Shown: positions 1 through 8,440, counted from the stretch's first letter. The stretch: DNA of 64,000 nucleotides from Acinetobacter junii CIP 64.5 (GCF_000368765.1 NZ_KB849655.1:340977-404976), one strand, 5' to 3'. The notes: a model not told the origin generated them from the sequence alone. A program made the numbers and translations.

Positions 1-1
1 A

Positions 2-190
2 TGGATTGCATTAATTGCCTATTTGCTGGTGAACTTCGCTAAACACATGGCACAAGAAGGATGGAGTGTTCAGCGTTTACTGAGAATTATTCAGGTCAAT
101 TTATTTGAAAGGAAACTTTTAAGGTCACTCTTTGTGCCTGATAAAAAATGGCGAAAACAAGAAGAACCTCAATTGAGGTTCTTCTTGTGA
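2..190 (+). mobile_element. 3' end of an IS4-family transposase gene (partial, cut by window edge)
   Basis: An open frame enters at base 2 and stops at 188-190, giving about 62 residues. It begins WIALIAYLLV and continues with a basic, leucine-rich tail (QRLLRIIQVNLFE, then a PDKKW stretch). This resembles the C-terminal end of IS4-type DDE transposases, where a WIAxxxYLLV helix follows the catalytic glutamate region. The catalytic residues lie to the left of the window. The last 10 codons fall inside a perfect 30-bp palindrome (158-187). The right inverted repeat should lie in about 190-245, but it cannot be fixed without the left end. Whether the element is intact is unknown. Confidence 0.6.
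158..187 (-). terminator. Perfect 30-bp palindrome, likely terminator for the nitroreductase gene
   Basis: Two 15-base arms (158-172 and 173-187) are exact reverse complements with no spacer. Read leftward, the stem is followed by TTTTCGCC and then a T6 run, as expected for an intrinsic terminator serving the nitroreductase gene at 246-842. The right arm also encodes the last residues of the IS4-type transposase, so it may insulate both units. Confidence 0.6.
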
Positions 191-245
191 TATTTGTGGG
201 ACAGCAGTGAATTGAAAGTGCCCTTTTTTAATAATCTTGAAAAAC

Positions 246-842
246 TTAGTTAAAAGTTTTGAAACGTGCAGCGTCATCCATAAATGGTTTATCGCCTGCT
301 GGCGCTTCAATTGAACCAAATACTAACTGAGCACGTAATTTCCAATTTGCAGGAATATCATAAGTCTCAGCAACTTCCGCATCTACAATCGGATTATAGT
401 GCTGTAATGATGCACCGATACCAATTTCAGAAAGCGCCGTCCAAGTTGCAAACTGAGCAATCGCACTTGAATGTTCAGACCATACTGGGAAATTATCAGC
501 ATATAAAGCAAACTGTTCTTGTAAACCTTTTACAACATCTTGATCTTCATAAAATAATACAGTCCCGAAACCTGCTGCGAAGCTATCAATTTTTTGATTT
601 GTGCCTTCAAATGCTTCAGCTGGTACGATTTTACGTAAAGTCTCACGAACGATGTTCCAGAAATTTGTATGTGATTCACCATAAAGCGTCACAACTCGAG
701 ATGTTTGTGAGTTAAATGCTGAAGGGCTTTGTTTTACTGCTTCGCGAATCGTTTCTTCAATTTTCGCTTGATCTACTGTCACGTTTTTGCCAATTGCATA
801 AATCGTACGACGAGCTTTGATGCTGTTTAAAAAGTTACTCAT
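246..842 (-). CDS. Nitroreductase family protein (Frm2/Hbn1-like)
   Basis: A 198-residue protein that fits the small nitroreductase family: FMN-dependent, NAD(P)H-using cytosolic reductases of nitroaromatics and quinones. The N-terminus has an ARRTIYAIG stretch, where the RR-S/T motif contacts FMN phosphate, followed near residue 40 by SPSAFNSQTSR. The FNSQTSR form is characteristic of the Frm2/Hbn1 subgroup. The C-terminal half keeps the glycine-rich segment IGIGASLQHY. A GAGG ribosome-binding site lies about 9 bases before the ATG. The gene is monocistronic between the ftsY terminator and the palindrome at 158-187. The subgroup has been linked to lipid signalling in yeast; the bacterial substrate is unknown. 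Confidence 0.85.
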   Translation of the reverse strand: MSNFLNSIKARRTIYAIGKNVTVDQAKIEETIREAVKQSPSAFNSQTSRVVTLYGESHTNFWNIVRETLRKIVPAEAFEGTNQKIDSFAAGFGTVLFYEDQDVVKGLQEQFALYADNFPVWSEHSSAIAQFATWTALSEIGIGASLQHYNPIVDAEVAETYDIPANWKLRAQLVFGSIEAPAGDKPFMDDAARFKTFN

Positions 843-1034
843 GTTGTTATTCCTCTTTTACCCTTTGGGTGTTATCTTGGATTGAATGTAGTGTATAACG
901 GCTTATTTTTTATTAGTAGACCAAAAAATATAACAGATCGTTTTATTTTTGAAACGACCGTAAATGGTTGCCTATTTTTAGATCACAATAAAACTGTAGA
1001 TTTACCTTAATTTCCTTTGATTGCTTTGAATATA

Positions 1035-1061
1035 AAAAAGAGGCTCTAAGAACCTCTTTTT
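1035..1061 (-). terminator. Bidirectional-type terminator after ftsY
   Basis: A-rich/T-rich hairpin: arms AAAAAGAGG (1035-1043) and CCTCTTTTT (1053-1061) with a 9-base loop. It lies 26 bases past the ftsY stop and ends in a T run when read leftward. Confidence 0.8.
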
Positions 1062-1087
1062 AAAAGAATGAGCTAAATAATTAAAAA

Positions 1088-2227
1088 TTATTTCTCAGTC
1101 TCGAACAAAGCAGCAACAAATGATTTAGCAGAGAAAGGACGCAAATCGTCAATCTTTTCCCCAACACCGATATAACGAATCGGCACATGAGTACGACTTG
1201 CGATATTGAATAAGACACCACCTTTAGCAGTACCATCTAACTTAGTAATTGTAATACCAGTCAAGCCAACAGCCTCATCAAAAAGCTGTACTTGATTGAT
1301 CGCATTCTGCCCTGTACCAGCATCCACAATAAGCATAATTTCATGTGGTGCAGTCGCATCTATCTTTTGCATTACGCGCTTAACTTTTTTTAACTCTTCC
1401 ATTAAGTTAGATTTGTTTTGCAAACGCCCTGCCGTGTCGGCAATGAGAACATCGATGCCTTTTGCACGGGCACTTTCGAATGCATCAAAAATCACAGAAG
1501 CACTGTCTGCACCATGACCCTGTGCAACAACTGGGATATCGTTACGCTCGCCCCAGATCTGCAGTTGTTCAGTCGCTGCGGCACGGAAAGTATCACCAGC
1601 GGCAAGCATGACCTTCTTTCCTTCAGCCTGTAAACGTTTTGCAAGCTTACCAATGGTTGTTGTCTTACCAACACCATTTACACCTACCATTAAAATGACA
1701 TAAGGAGACTTGTTAGGATCAATATGTAGTGGCTTCACACGAGGAGCCAATAATGCTACCAACTCCTCTTGCAATGCTTTATACAAAGCATGCGAATAGA
1801 TCAAATCTCCACGTGCTGTACGCTCTGTCAGATTTGCGATAATTGTTTTTGTTGCCTCAACACCGATATCTGCAATCAAAAGTTGTTCTTCAACTTCTTC
1901 TAATAGCTCATCATCGATTTCTTTACCACCGATCAAAATATTGACCATACCATCGGTAAAACTACGACGAGTTTTGATTAATCCATCCTTCATACGTCCA
2001 AAGAAACCTGTTGATTTGGTTTCTTCTTCCTCTTCTGAAGATACTGATTGATGTTGCTCAGTTATTTCGACGTTAGTAGCTGGCGCAGGTGTTGTTTCAA
2101 CTGTTGTTTTTACAGCTGGCTCAATAATGGGAACATCGACAGCAGGTAAACTCGGTAATGTGACATCATCATCGCCGATATCAGCATCTATCAAGAATTT
2201 ATTTTGCATATTCGATTGCTGTTGCAT
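1088..2227 (-). CDS. ftsY: Signal recognition particle receptor FtsY
   Basis: A 379-residue SRP-type GTPase that docks ribosome-nascent chain-SRP complexes at the inner membrane through SecYEG. The layout is typical: an acidic, low-complexity A domain (about residues 1-75), a short basic helix starting GFFGRMKDGLIKTR that can bind lipid, the helical N domain, then the G domain. Visible GTPase motifs are GVNGVGKT (182-189), DTFRAAA (212-218), DTAG (264-267), TKLDGTAKGG (328-337) and the closing GVGEKIDDL (354-362). An AAGGA ribosome-binding site sits about 7 bases before the ATG. The length is normal for gammaproteobacteria with a short A domain. ftsE/ftsX are not downstream; the gene stands alone. 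Confidence 0.97.
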   Translation of the reverse strand: MQQQSNMQNKFLIDADIGDDDVTLPSLPAVDVPIIEPAVKTTVETTPAPATNVEITEQHQSVSSEEEEETKSTGFFGRMKDGLIKTRRSFTDGMVNILIGGKEIDDELLEEVEEQLLIADIGVEATKTIIANLTERTARGDLIYSHALYKALQEELVALLAPRVKPLHIDPNKSPYVILMVGVNGVGKTTTIGKLAKRLQAEGKKVMLAAGDTFRAAATEQLQIWGERNDIPVVAQGHGADSASVIFDAFESARAKGIDVLIADTAGRLQNKSNLMEELKKVKRVMQKIDATAPHEIMLIVDAGTGQNAINQVQLFDEAVGLTGITITKLDGTAKGGVLFNIASRTHVPIRYIGVGEKIDDLRPFSAKSFVAALFETEK

Positions 2228-2345
2228 GTCAATTCCTTGAGAATAAAGCAGCTTTTTAAAAAGATGGTCAGTCTAGCATAAATAGATTTTATTTTCCCGA
2301 CTGCTACAAATCCCTCATTTATAAATAAATTACTTTGATTAAAAC

Positions 2346-2675
2346 TCATTCATCATCGAGCGAAAGTGCAGGATATTCTTGGATACGTGTAGATTCAAAT
2401 TGAAACGCATTTAATAGTTTTAAATATTCGACCCGACGAATTTTTTGAGCTTGTAAAACATTCAAAGCCATAGCCTGCGTTTTGGGATGACTAGCTTGTT
2501 CAGCCAATTGCATAACCTTCAGATATTGATCCTGATTCACTGGTCGTAGTAGAGCATTAAATGCAAGAATAAAAATGGCTATTAGAATAAATATCACTAA
2601 ATAGACATTAAACTGATCTAATTTATGCCCTAATTTTAGCTCTAAGATTTTATGTTTTAAATGTTTAGACAGCAT
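2346..2675 (-). CDS. Small single-pass membrane protein, unknown function
   Basis: 109 residues if the ATG at 2675 is used. A longer frame begins at a TTG, but the ATG has GAGG 6 bases upstream. One strongly hydrophobic helix spans about residues 24-41, after a basic N-terminus (KHLKHK), so the N-terminus is probably cytoplasmic. The remainder is a charged helical domain ending in acidic residues (LSLDDE). No family was recognised. It lies 118 bases after the ftsY start and on the same strand as the next small membrane-protein gene, 106 bases away. Confidence 0.6.
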   Translation of the reverse strand: MLSKHLKHKILELKLGHKLDQFNVYLVIFILIAIFILAFNALLRPVNQDQYLKVMQLAEQASHPKTQAMALNVLQAQKIRRVEYLKLLNAFQFESTRIQEYPALSLDDE

Positions 2676-2781
2676 GACTAACCTCAATATTAGAAGTAGT
2701 GTATGTGCCTACGTAACTCAGTACAAGACTCACGTTCAATAAGCCGCCAAAATATCGTTTATTGAACGTGATGGTTATAGG

Positions 2782-3141
2782 TCAACTCACTAATGTACGT
2801 ACAAAGGCGAAGTAAAGGATAAATGCAATAATCACTAAACTAACAAATACAGCAAACATTCCCACACCACTTTCTGCATCTGCTGGATGTAAATCATCAT
2901 CATCTGCTATACGGCGCAGCTCTCCGTTATAAATTTCATAAAAACGATCTTTTTGCTCTGGGCTAAGCGTACTCGCAAAATCATAAACCCTTTTACGCTG
3001 AGCTAAACAATAATCACCCAAATGAATTTCTTGATGGAAAATAGCCTCATCAAGTAATTTTCGATGATGATGTGCCAATTCAATAATTTGATTTTCAGAT
3101 GGTGGAACATCAAAGGTTAAACCATCGATTACGTTTGACAT
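2782..3141 (-). CDS. C-terminally membrane-anchored small protein, unknown function
   Basis: 119 residues starting at the ATG at 3141, chosen over the upstream ATG at 3168 because AAAGGAG lies 6 bases before it. Residues 1-85 are soluble, helical and charged (HHHRKLLDE, then SPEQKDRFYEIY). An acidic linker DDDDLHPADAESG leads to a single C-terminal transmembrane helix at about 94-114. This tail-anchored layout suggests a cytoplasmic domain held at the inner membrane. No family recognised. Confidence 0.65.
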   Translation of the reverse strand: MSNVIDGLTFDVPPSENQIIELAHHHRKLLDEAIFHQEIHLGDYCLAQRKRVYDFASTLSPEQKDRFYEIYNGELRRIADDDDLHPADAESGVGMFAVFVSLVIIAFILYFAFVRTLVS

Positions 3142-3367
3142 GTTATTCTCCTTTTCTATTATTTTCACTTTGATTTTACTTAAAATTATTTGCTAGAAAT
3201 GTTTAATCGTGTAAGCTTTTATTTACAGAAAGACACTCGATATATTTGACAATTCCATTATTTTTGTCATAATAATTTAACAATTCAAAGTTAAATTAGC
3301 TTATATTCAAAGTAAAGTGTCTTTGGATAGAATTTGCGGTAATCATAATTAAAATAAGGAGTTATAT

Positions 3368-3601
3368 ATGATTCAACATTTCACACAACACGAACTAGAG
3401 CATGTGTATGCAAATGCGGTTAATACCATTCAATCGCAAAAAAACTTTCAAGATGCAGTGAAAGAACTTGAAGAAGTAGCAAAAGCAGGTCATGGTAAAG
3501 CAGCATTATTTCTAGCAGAATTGTATTATCAAGGTTTCCGAGTAGAGCGTGATTCACTTAAAGCTCAATACTGGCAAAAGATGGCAACCTTACAAGCATA
3601 A
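3368..3601 (+). CDS. Sel1-like repeat small protein
   Basis: 77 residues with one recognisable Sel1-like (tetratricopeptide-type) unit: an A-K-A-G-H-G-K-A start, then LAELYYQGFRVERD and SLKAQYWQKMA. This matches the SLR pattern A..G...A...LA..Y..G..V..D..KA..W. Such repeats usually mediate protein-protein contacts; one unit plus a preceding helix is shorter than usual. An AAGGAG ribosome-binding site precedes the ATG and a strong terminator follows the stop by 6 bases, so it is an independent single-gene unit. Partner unknown. Confidence 0.75.
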   Translation: MIQHFTQHELEHVYANAVNTIQSQKNFQDAVKELEEVAKAGHGKAALFLAELYYQGFRVERDSLKAQYWQKMATLQA

Positions 3602-3606
3602 AGAGA

Positions 3607-3629
3607 CGTCACCTAGGTGGCGTTTTTTT
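3607..3629 (+). terminator. Terminator of the Sel1-like gene
   Basis: Hairpin CGTCACC (3607-3613) / GGTGGCG (3616-3622) with one G-T pair, followed directly by seven T. Confidence 0.85.
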
Positions 3630-3858
3630 ATGCCTGCAACAAAGATAAAAAGTTATCTTTATCTGAGTTAAAAAATGTAATTTCTTTAGCATCTAAAATT
3701 TAATTAGAGCTTACTTTTTTCAATAAATGTGATGCAGATTACGATTTATTGAAATAATTAGAATATTTGCTTACCATTTTGATGAATTGATTAAACATAA
3801 ATGCAAAGTATATTTCTTATAATAAAACATGAGTTTATAACTATATAAGTTTAAGAAT

Positions 3859-4239
3859 ATGTATCGGTTTAACCATTTTCAACCTGTTTCTCGTGAGTTG
3901 ATGATTAAAATTTCAATCCTAAAAACAATGATGTATTGCGGTGTACTTTGGGGTCTTTATCATCAAGGTTGGGCAATCAAATCTGATCAAGATGGTCACG
4001 TATTCCCTTTTTGGCTAAATGGCGTCCAAGCACACCGTTATGCAAAATCACATTGGAAACATTACCAACCACGTAAAATCACACCCAAAGACTTTCACGA
4101 ATCGTTGCTTCCTACTTTGACCCGATTACAAGTTGAACCTGCTTTATTTAATTCTTCGCACAGAAAATTCAAACTTTCTACTCAACAAATGCAGCACTTT
4201 TTCTTTATGCCAAAAGACACTGTAATGCCAGCAGTATAA
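3859..4239 (+). CDS. DUF2750-like protein
   Basis: 126 residues. The central part (LWGLYHQGWAI, then a DG.VFPFW segment, YAK..W..Y.P.KI and a LLPTL stretch) matches the pattern I recall for DUF2750: a W-x-L-y-x-x-GW motif, a vFPvW strand, then W..y.P..I...F....lP.L. The function of that family is unknown. No clear ribosome-binding site precedes the ATG at 3859. An in-frame ATG at residue 15 (MIKIS) is an alternative start that keeps the whole domain. It stands alone between two intergenic stretches rich in A/T. Confidence 0.7.
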   Translation: MYRFNHFQPVSRELMIKISILKTMMYCGVLWGLYHQGWAIKSDQDGHVFPFWLNGVQAHRYAKSHWKHYQPRKITPKDFHESLLPTLTRLQVEPALFNSSHRKFKLSTQQMQHFFFMPKDTVMPAV

Positions 4240-4372
4240 AGCATCTAATCAATGATGACTTTTTAAGCACTTACATTAAAAAGTCATCATCGAAGATAAA
4301 TTAGGGCTTTGCATTTAAAAAAAATACCGTTAAGTTAAATGAAAATGACAATACAACACAGGTGGATAAATA

Positions 4373-4804
4373 ATGACAATCGTTGCTCAAGTCATCAAGA
4401 ATAAAGCTGTACAATCTATTTTTACGATTTCACCAAATGCGACTGTACTTGAAGCAATTAAAATCATGGCAGATAAAGGTGTTGGTGCTTTAGTCGTTGC
4501 AGAAGATGAAAAAGTGGTTGGAATTTTCTCTGAGCGTGACTATACACGTAAAATCGCCTTGATGGAGCGCTCTTCAAATAATACGCTTGTTTCGGACATT
4601 ATGACTTCAAAAGTGATTTCTGTAAGCTTAAACAATACAGTTGAAGAATGCTTAAACTTAATGACAGATCGTCATTTACGCCATTTACCTGTTCTTGAGA
4701 ATGAAAAATTAGTTGGTTTTATTTCAATTGGTGATTTAGTCAAAGCTGCCATGGAAGATCAGCGTGTTTTAATTGAACAGTTACAACAGTATATTTCTGG
4801 CTAA
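4373..4804 (+). CDS. CBS-domain pair protein
   Basis: 143 residues made of two CBS domains in tandem (about residues 15-65 and 78-132). Each carries the V..G...RD/GDL type close: VVGIFSERDYTRKIA in the first and LVGFISIGDLVKA in the second. Stand-alone CBS pairs bind adenine nucleotides (AMP, ATP, SAM) in the cleft between domains and regulate partner proteins. AGGTGG lies about 8 bases before the ATG. It is followed by a terminator shared with the convergent aminotransferase gene. The ligand and target cannot be read from the sequence. Confidence 0.9.
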   Translation: MTIVAQVIKNKAVQSIFTISPNATVLEAIKIMADKGVGALVVAEDEKVVGIFSERDYTRKIALMERSSNNTLVSDIMTSKVISVSLNNTVEECLNLMTDRHLRHLPVLENEKLVGFISIGDLVKAAMEDQRVLIEQLQQYISG

Positions 4805-4815
4805 TTGATTAATAT

Positions 4816-4846
4816 AAAAAAGGGCAATTTAATTGCCCTTTTTTTA
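4816..4846. terminator. Bidirectional terminator between CBS gene and argD
   Basis: A run of As, GGGCAA (4822-4827), a TTTAA loop, TTGCCC (4833-4838) and eight Ts. The A and T flanks make it work in both directions for the two convergent genes. Confidence 0.85.
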
Positions 4847-4856
4847 TTTACAAAGA

Positions 4857-6071
4857 TCAACCTTTCAAGAAACTCTGAATGGTTGGTACAAGACGCTTAA
4901 GAAGATCGTCTGCTTGTTCTTGTGTCATGTTTAATGGAGGAAGTAAACGAACCACTGAACCTGCGGTTACGTTAACAATTAATTTGTATTCATCACGAGC
5001 GATTGCAACAATTTCAGCACAATCTTCAGGTAATTGAATACCAATCATCATACCAAAACCACGAACTTGAACATTCAAATCATTTAAATGCACTTTGAGC
5101 TGCTCAACTATGTATGCGCCTACTTTAGCCGCATTTTCTACTGCATTTTCATTTTGAAGTGTGTCAATCACTGTGTAAACAACACGTGAACCTAAAACAG
5201 TTCCACCATAAGTAGAACCATGACTACCAGCACCCAATAGTCCAACTGCTTTACCTTGAGTCATAACCGCACCAACAGGAAAACCATTTCCTAAACCTTT
5301 TGCAGTTGTCATCACATCAGGAACTATATTGGTGTGTTGGTATGCAAAATATTTACCTGTACGACCATTACCAGTTTGGATTTCATCAAGCATCATCAAC
5401 CAATTGTGCTGATTACAAAGTGCGCGAACTTCTTCTAAATAGCTGAAGCCTTGTGGAGCGGTATTGACACCACCTTCACCTTGAATTGGCTCAATCAAGA
5501 TAGCAACAATGTCTGGATGATTGATCGCAGCTTCTTGGATTGCCTCAACATCACCAAATGGAACTCGAATAAACCCTTCAACTAATGGCGCAAAACCTTC
5601 CTGAACTTTTTTATTCCCTGTTGCAGACAAGGTTGCCAAAGTACGACCATGAAAAGATTGTTCAGCAACGATAATTTTAGGATTACTCACACCTTGCTGC
5701 GCACCAAATTTACGAGCAATTTTAATTGCACCTTCATTTGACTCAGCACCGCTATTTGAAAAAAAGATTTCTTCCATTCCTGAAACTTCAGCAAGTTTCT
5801 GCGCAGCAGCTGTCTGCCAAGGAATTTCAAATAAGTTACTGGTGTGTACTAATGTTGCAGCTTGCTCTGCAATTGCTTCTGCAATCACAGGATGAGCATG
5901 ACCTAAACCACATACAGCAATACCTGTCAAAGCATCCAAATATTCAGTACCATCTGCTGTATACAGATACGCCCCTCGTCCTCGAACAAAACTGATCGCT
6001 TGGCGACCATAAGTAGCCATAAGATGTGAAGGTTGATCAGGTTGCACAGGAGCAAGAGTGATATTAGTCAT
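4857..6071 (-). CDS. argD: Acetylornithine/succinyldiaminopimelate-type aminotransferase
   Basis: A 404-residue class-III PLP aminotransferase. Motifs: SGAESNEGAIK (107-117) for cofactor phosphate, a FHGRT stretch (140-144), LDEIQTGNGRTG (228-239) with the PLP-binding Asp, and TAKGLGNGFPVGA with the Schiff-base lysine at about 258. Length and the AxxCGLGHxHP segment (52-61) fit ArgD, which makes N-acetylornithine from N-acetylglutamate semialdehyde in arginine synthesis and often also serves lysine synthesis. Related 4-aminobutyrate and ornithine aminotransferases share the motifs, so the substrate is inferred from overall similarity. No arginine genes flank it. Confidence 0.85.
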   Translation of the reverse strand: MTNITLAPVQPDQPSHLMATYGRQAISFVRGRGAYLYTADGTEYLDALTGIAVCGLGHAHPVIAEAIAEQAATLVHTSNLFEIPWQTAAAQKLAEVSGMEEIFFSNSGAESNEGAIKIARKFGAQQGVSNPKIIVAEQSFHGRTLATLSATGNKKVQEGFAPLVEGFIRVPFGDVEAIQEAAINHPDIVAILIEPIQGEGGVNTAPQGFSYLEEVRALCNQHNWLMMLDEIQTGNGRTGKYFAYQHTNIVPDVMTTAKGLGNGFPVGAVMTQGKAVGLLGAGSHGSTYGGTVLGSRVVYTVIDTLQNENAVENAAKVGAYIVEQLKVHLNDLNVQVRGFGMMIGIQLPEDCAEIVAIARDEYKLIVNVTAGSVVRLLPPLNMTQEQADDLLKRLVPTIQSFLKG

Positions 6072-6234
6072 AACAAACTCAATCTATCGTTAGTTGTGTT
6101 GAAAAGGGTTATATAAGCAAAAACCTGTGTAGATTGAAAGCTTAAACTCACATTTATACAAGAAAAATCTTTAGCAATAGCCCGCAACTAATTTTTCGGT
6201 ATATAATTTGGGAAGATTAGTTGAGGATCTATCT

Positions 6235-6576
6235 ATGACGGAACAAGCGCGTGATACAGTAGCGTTAATTCGTGATCAAATTGCGAAACACCCTGTTTTA
6301 CTTTACATGAAAGGCACTCCACAATTCCCGCAATGTGGTTTTTCAGCTCGTGCAGTTGAAGCACTTAGTCAAATTGGTCGTCCATTTGCCTATGTAAATA
6401 TCTTAGAAAACCAAGATATTCGTGCAACATTACCTCAAATTGCAAACTGGCCTACTTTCCCACAGTTATGGGTAAATGGTGAGCTTATTGGTGGTAGCGA
6501 TATCATGCTTGAGATGTTCCAAAATGGTGAATTAAAACCATTAGTTGAGCAATATAGCCCAGCACCTGAAGCATAA
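6235..6576 (+). CDS. grxD: Monothiol glutaredoxin, Grx4/GrxD type
   Basis: 113 residues from the ATG at 6235, selected over an upstream TTG because GAGG lies 8 bases before it and the length then equals the family norm. The CGFS active site (Cys34) is preceded by YMKGTP.FPQ. The WPTFPQLWV and GGSDIM segments bind glutathione. CGFS glutaredoxins form [2Fe-2S]-bridged dimers with glutathione and with BolA proteins and deliver clusters, rather than reducing disulfides. The gene is monocistronic, with its own terminator. Confidence 0.95.
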   Translation: MTEQARDTVALIRDQIAKHPVLLYMKGTPQFPQCGFSARAVEALSQIGRPFAYVNILENQDIRATLPQIANWPTFPQLWVNGELIGGSDIMLEMFQNGELKPLVEQYSPAPEA

Positions 6577-6580
6577 GTTT

Positions 6581-6608
6581 AAAAAGCCAATCTCTTGATT
6601 GGCTTTTT
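6581..6608. terminator. Bidirectional terminator between grxD and the gene at 6611
   Basis: Perfect 12-bp stem AAAAAGCCAATC (6581-6592) / GATTGGCTTTTT (6597-6608) with a 4-base loop, T-rich on both sides; it serves two convergent genes. Confidence 0.85.
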
Positions 6609-6610
6609 TA

Positions 6611-6934
6611 TTACTTACAACTTAAACCGATATAACGAAACATCCCTTCGACGCCCAAATCTGATTTTAAAATAATTACATCTTCATATGTTGACTTTGA
6701 AATACTAGAAAAGATATTCATATTGGCATCTTCATGAATTTCATCAACAGATTGTGACAAAGTTTCTTCAAAACGATCTGCTATATATTCAAATCCCAAG
6801 TCCATAGCGATAAATAACGTATGATCACATGGTTGGATATATTGCTCTTGTTCCCAATCTAGTACAGCTTGTTGACAATATGGGCAGACAATATTTTGAG
6901 TTGAATCGGCAATATTAATAAGTTGATAAGACAT
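6611..6934 (-). CDS. Small protein with an N-terminal CPYC zinc-ribbon-like motif, unknown function
   Basis: 107 residues. Near the N-terminus is CPYCQQAVLDWE and then QPCDHTLFIA, giving a Cys-x2-Cys plus Cys-x-His spacing that could hold a zinc ion or form half a zinc ribbon. The rest is a soluble domain with acidic helices (EETLSQSVDEIHED) and a C-terminal MFRYIGLSC segment. No named family recognised. It is convergent with grxD and divergent from the HD hydrolase gene, with about 80 bases between their starts. Confidence 0.6.
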   Translation of the reverse strand: MSYQLINIADSTQNIVCPYCQQAVLDWEQEQYIQPCDHTLFIAMDLGFEYIADRFEETLSQSVDEIHEDANMNIFSSISKSTYEDVIILKSDLGVEGMFRYIGLSCK

Positions 6935-7013
6935 GATGATAAAGCTTAAGAAATTAAAAACAGTTTAAAAGAATATCGTAATCAAAGCTATTCCGCTCAG
7001 GAGTATTTAGCAC

Positions 7014-7439
7014 ATGGTCTCTATAGAACAAGCTATCGCTTTTGCCGCTACAAAGCATATGGGACAAGTCGATAAGGCGAATGCCCCTTATATATTACAT
7101 CCTTTACGCGTCATGATGAACGTCTCAACGATTCAGCAAAAAATTGTAGCCGTGTTGCATGATGTTCTCGAAGATACTAATACTACTGTAGATGAACTAT
7201 ATGAATTAGGATGTGATAACGATATTGTTGAAGCAATTCTGGCATTGACTAAACTAAAGGGTGAATCTAGAACTGAGGCTGCAAAACGCACCCTTCAAAA
7301 CCCTATAGCACGTGTTGTGAAAATTGCAGATATCACTGACAATATGGACTTATCGAGGATTCACTCACCTACAGATAAAGATTTTGAACGAATTAAAGAA
7401 TATCAACTGGTTCGCGATATTTTGACACAAAGTATTTAA
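7014..7439 (+). CDS. Single-domain SpoT/MESH1-like HD hydrolase
   Basis: 141 residues consisting only of an HD domain of the RelA/SpoT hydrolase type. Visible metal-site elements are ATKHMGQVDK (12-21), ILHPLRV with His29, AVLHDVLEDT with the HD pair at 49-50, and VKIADITDNMD with Asp106. The order H...HD...D and the ILHPLRV and LHD.LEDT wording match (p)ppGpp 3'-pyrophosphohydrolases and MESH1-type NADPH/ppGpp phosphatases, without the synthetase, TGS or ACT domains. It could therefore be a small alarmone hydrolase, or act on another phosphorylated nucleotide. Its own promoter presumably lies in the gap shared with the gene at 6611. Confidence 0.8.
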   Translation: MVSIEQAIAFAATKHMGQVDKANAPYILHPLRVMMNVSTIQQKIVAVLHDVLEDTNTTVDELYELGCDNDIVEAILALTKLKGESRTEAAKRTLQNPIARVVKIADITDNMDLSRIHSPTDKDFERIKEYQLVRDILTQSI

Positions 7440-7491
7440 TCAACCGGTTTATACTAACCTAGAACTTGTAAAAGTTGGAGTTTATGGCGGA

Positions 7492-8415
7492 ATGCTAACG
7501 GATTTAGATGATTTTTACTGCTTTGCACTGGTTGTAGAACATGGTGGTTTTAGCGCAGCCGAACGTGCAACTGACATCCCAAAATCTAAGCTTAGCCGTA
7601 GGGTCTATAATTTAGAAGAACAACTAGGCGTTCGCCTCATTCAACGCAGTTCACGACATTTTGCTGTCACTGATATCGGTATGGATGTCTATAGACACGC
7701 ACAAGTCATGATGAATGCCGCGCAAGCAGCACATGATGTGGTTAATCACTTAAGTAGCGAACCTCGTGGCGTGATCAAAGTGAGCGTTCCTGTCGACATC
7801 GCCCAAAACCAAATGGCCAAAATACTACCCGCTTTTTTGAAGAAATATCCCGAAGTACGCGTACAAATGATGGTCAGTAACCGTCGTGTTGATGTTATTA
7901 ATGAAGGTATTGATCTAGCTTTAAGGGTTCGTTCTAAATTAGATGATGACCCCAATCTCGTATTAAGAGAGTTTGAAGCAATAGAACAACGTCTTTTTGC
8001 CAGTCAAGCATATCTTAATGAATTTGGACACCTAAATACACCTGAAGAACTGAGCAAACACCGTATTATTAGTATGTCAGAAGATCATCTCGATCAACAA
8101 TTCTTATTAAGTGGCCCAAATAATCAACAACAAAAAATTAAAGTTAACCCAGTGATTATGGCTTCCAATCTTTTAATGTTGGCACAACTTGCAAGCCAAA
8201 ATTGCGGTATCGCTTTATTACCAGATAGTATTGCTCAAGATTTTGTAAAATCAGGACAATTAGTAAAAGTATTACCAGAGTGGACTGCACCTCATGGTAT
8301 TTTTCACGCTGTATATCCATCGAGAAGAGGTTTGCTACCTGCCGTACGTGTATTTATTGATTATCTGGTTGAACAACTAACGATGTGCTCTACAAGAAAA
8401 AGGCCTGATTTTTAA
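7492..8415 (+). CDS. LysR-family transcriptional regulator
   Basis: 307 residues. An N-terminal winged helix-turn-helix (about 1-60) contains FALVVEHGGFSAAERATDIPKSKLSRRVYNLEEQLG, seen as the LysR signature in blocks. A linker helix and a substrate-binding domain (about 90-300) follow; GVIKVSVPVDIAQ opens the effector domain and GIALLPDSIA is the typical late segment. The start at 7492 lacks a strong ribosome-binding site (GGCGG just upstream). The target is unclear because the gene ends against map in convergent orientation. The PKSKLSRR helix resembles regulators of catabolic or quinone-type genes, but no target is assigned. Confidence 0.92.
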   Translation: MLTDLDDFYCFALVVEHGGFSAAERATDIPKSKLSRRVYNLEEQLGVRLIQRSSRHFAVTDIGMDVYRHAQVMMNAAQAAHDVVNHLSSEPRGVIKVSVPVDIAQNQMAKILPAFLKKYPEVRVQMMVSNRRVDVINEGIDLALRVRSKLDDDPNLVLREFEAIEQRLFASQAYLNEFGHLNTPEELSKHRIISMSEDHLDQQFLLSGPNNQQQKIKVNPVIMASNLLMLAQLASQNCGIALLPDSIAQDFVKSGQLVKVLPEWTAPHGIFHAVYPSRRGLLPAVRVFIDYLVEQLTMCSTRKRPDF

Positions 8416-8424
8416 TCAAGCCTT
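8400..8424 (-). terminator. Terminator of map
   Basis: Stem of 11 positions with one mismatch (8400-8410 with 8414-8424) and a TTT loop, overlapping the LysR stop codon. Read leftward it is followed by a T run (GGCCTTTTTC), so it serves map. Confidence 0.65.
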
Positions 8425-8440
8425 GATGATTCGAAACCCT

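Noticed and set aside
284..715. 143-codon open frame antisense to the nitroreductase
   Set aside because: No ribosome-binding site, no recognisable family, and fully inside a clear gene; a shadow frame.
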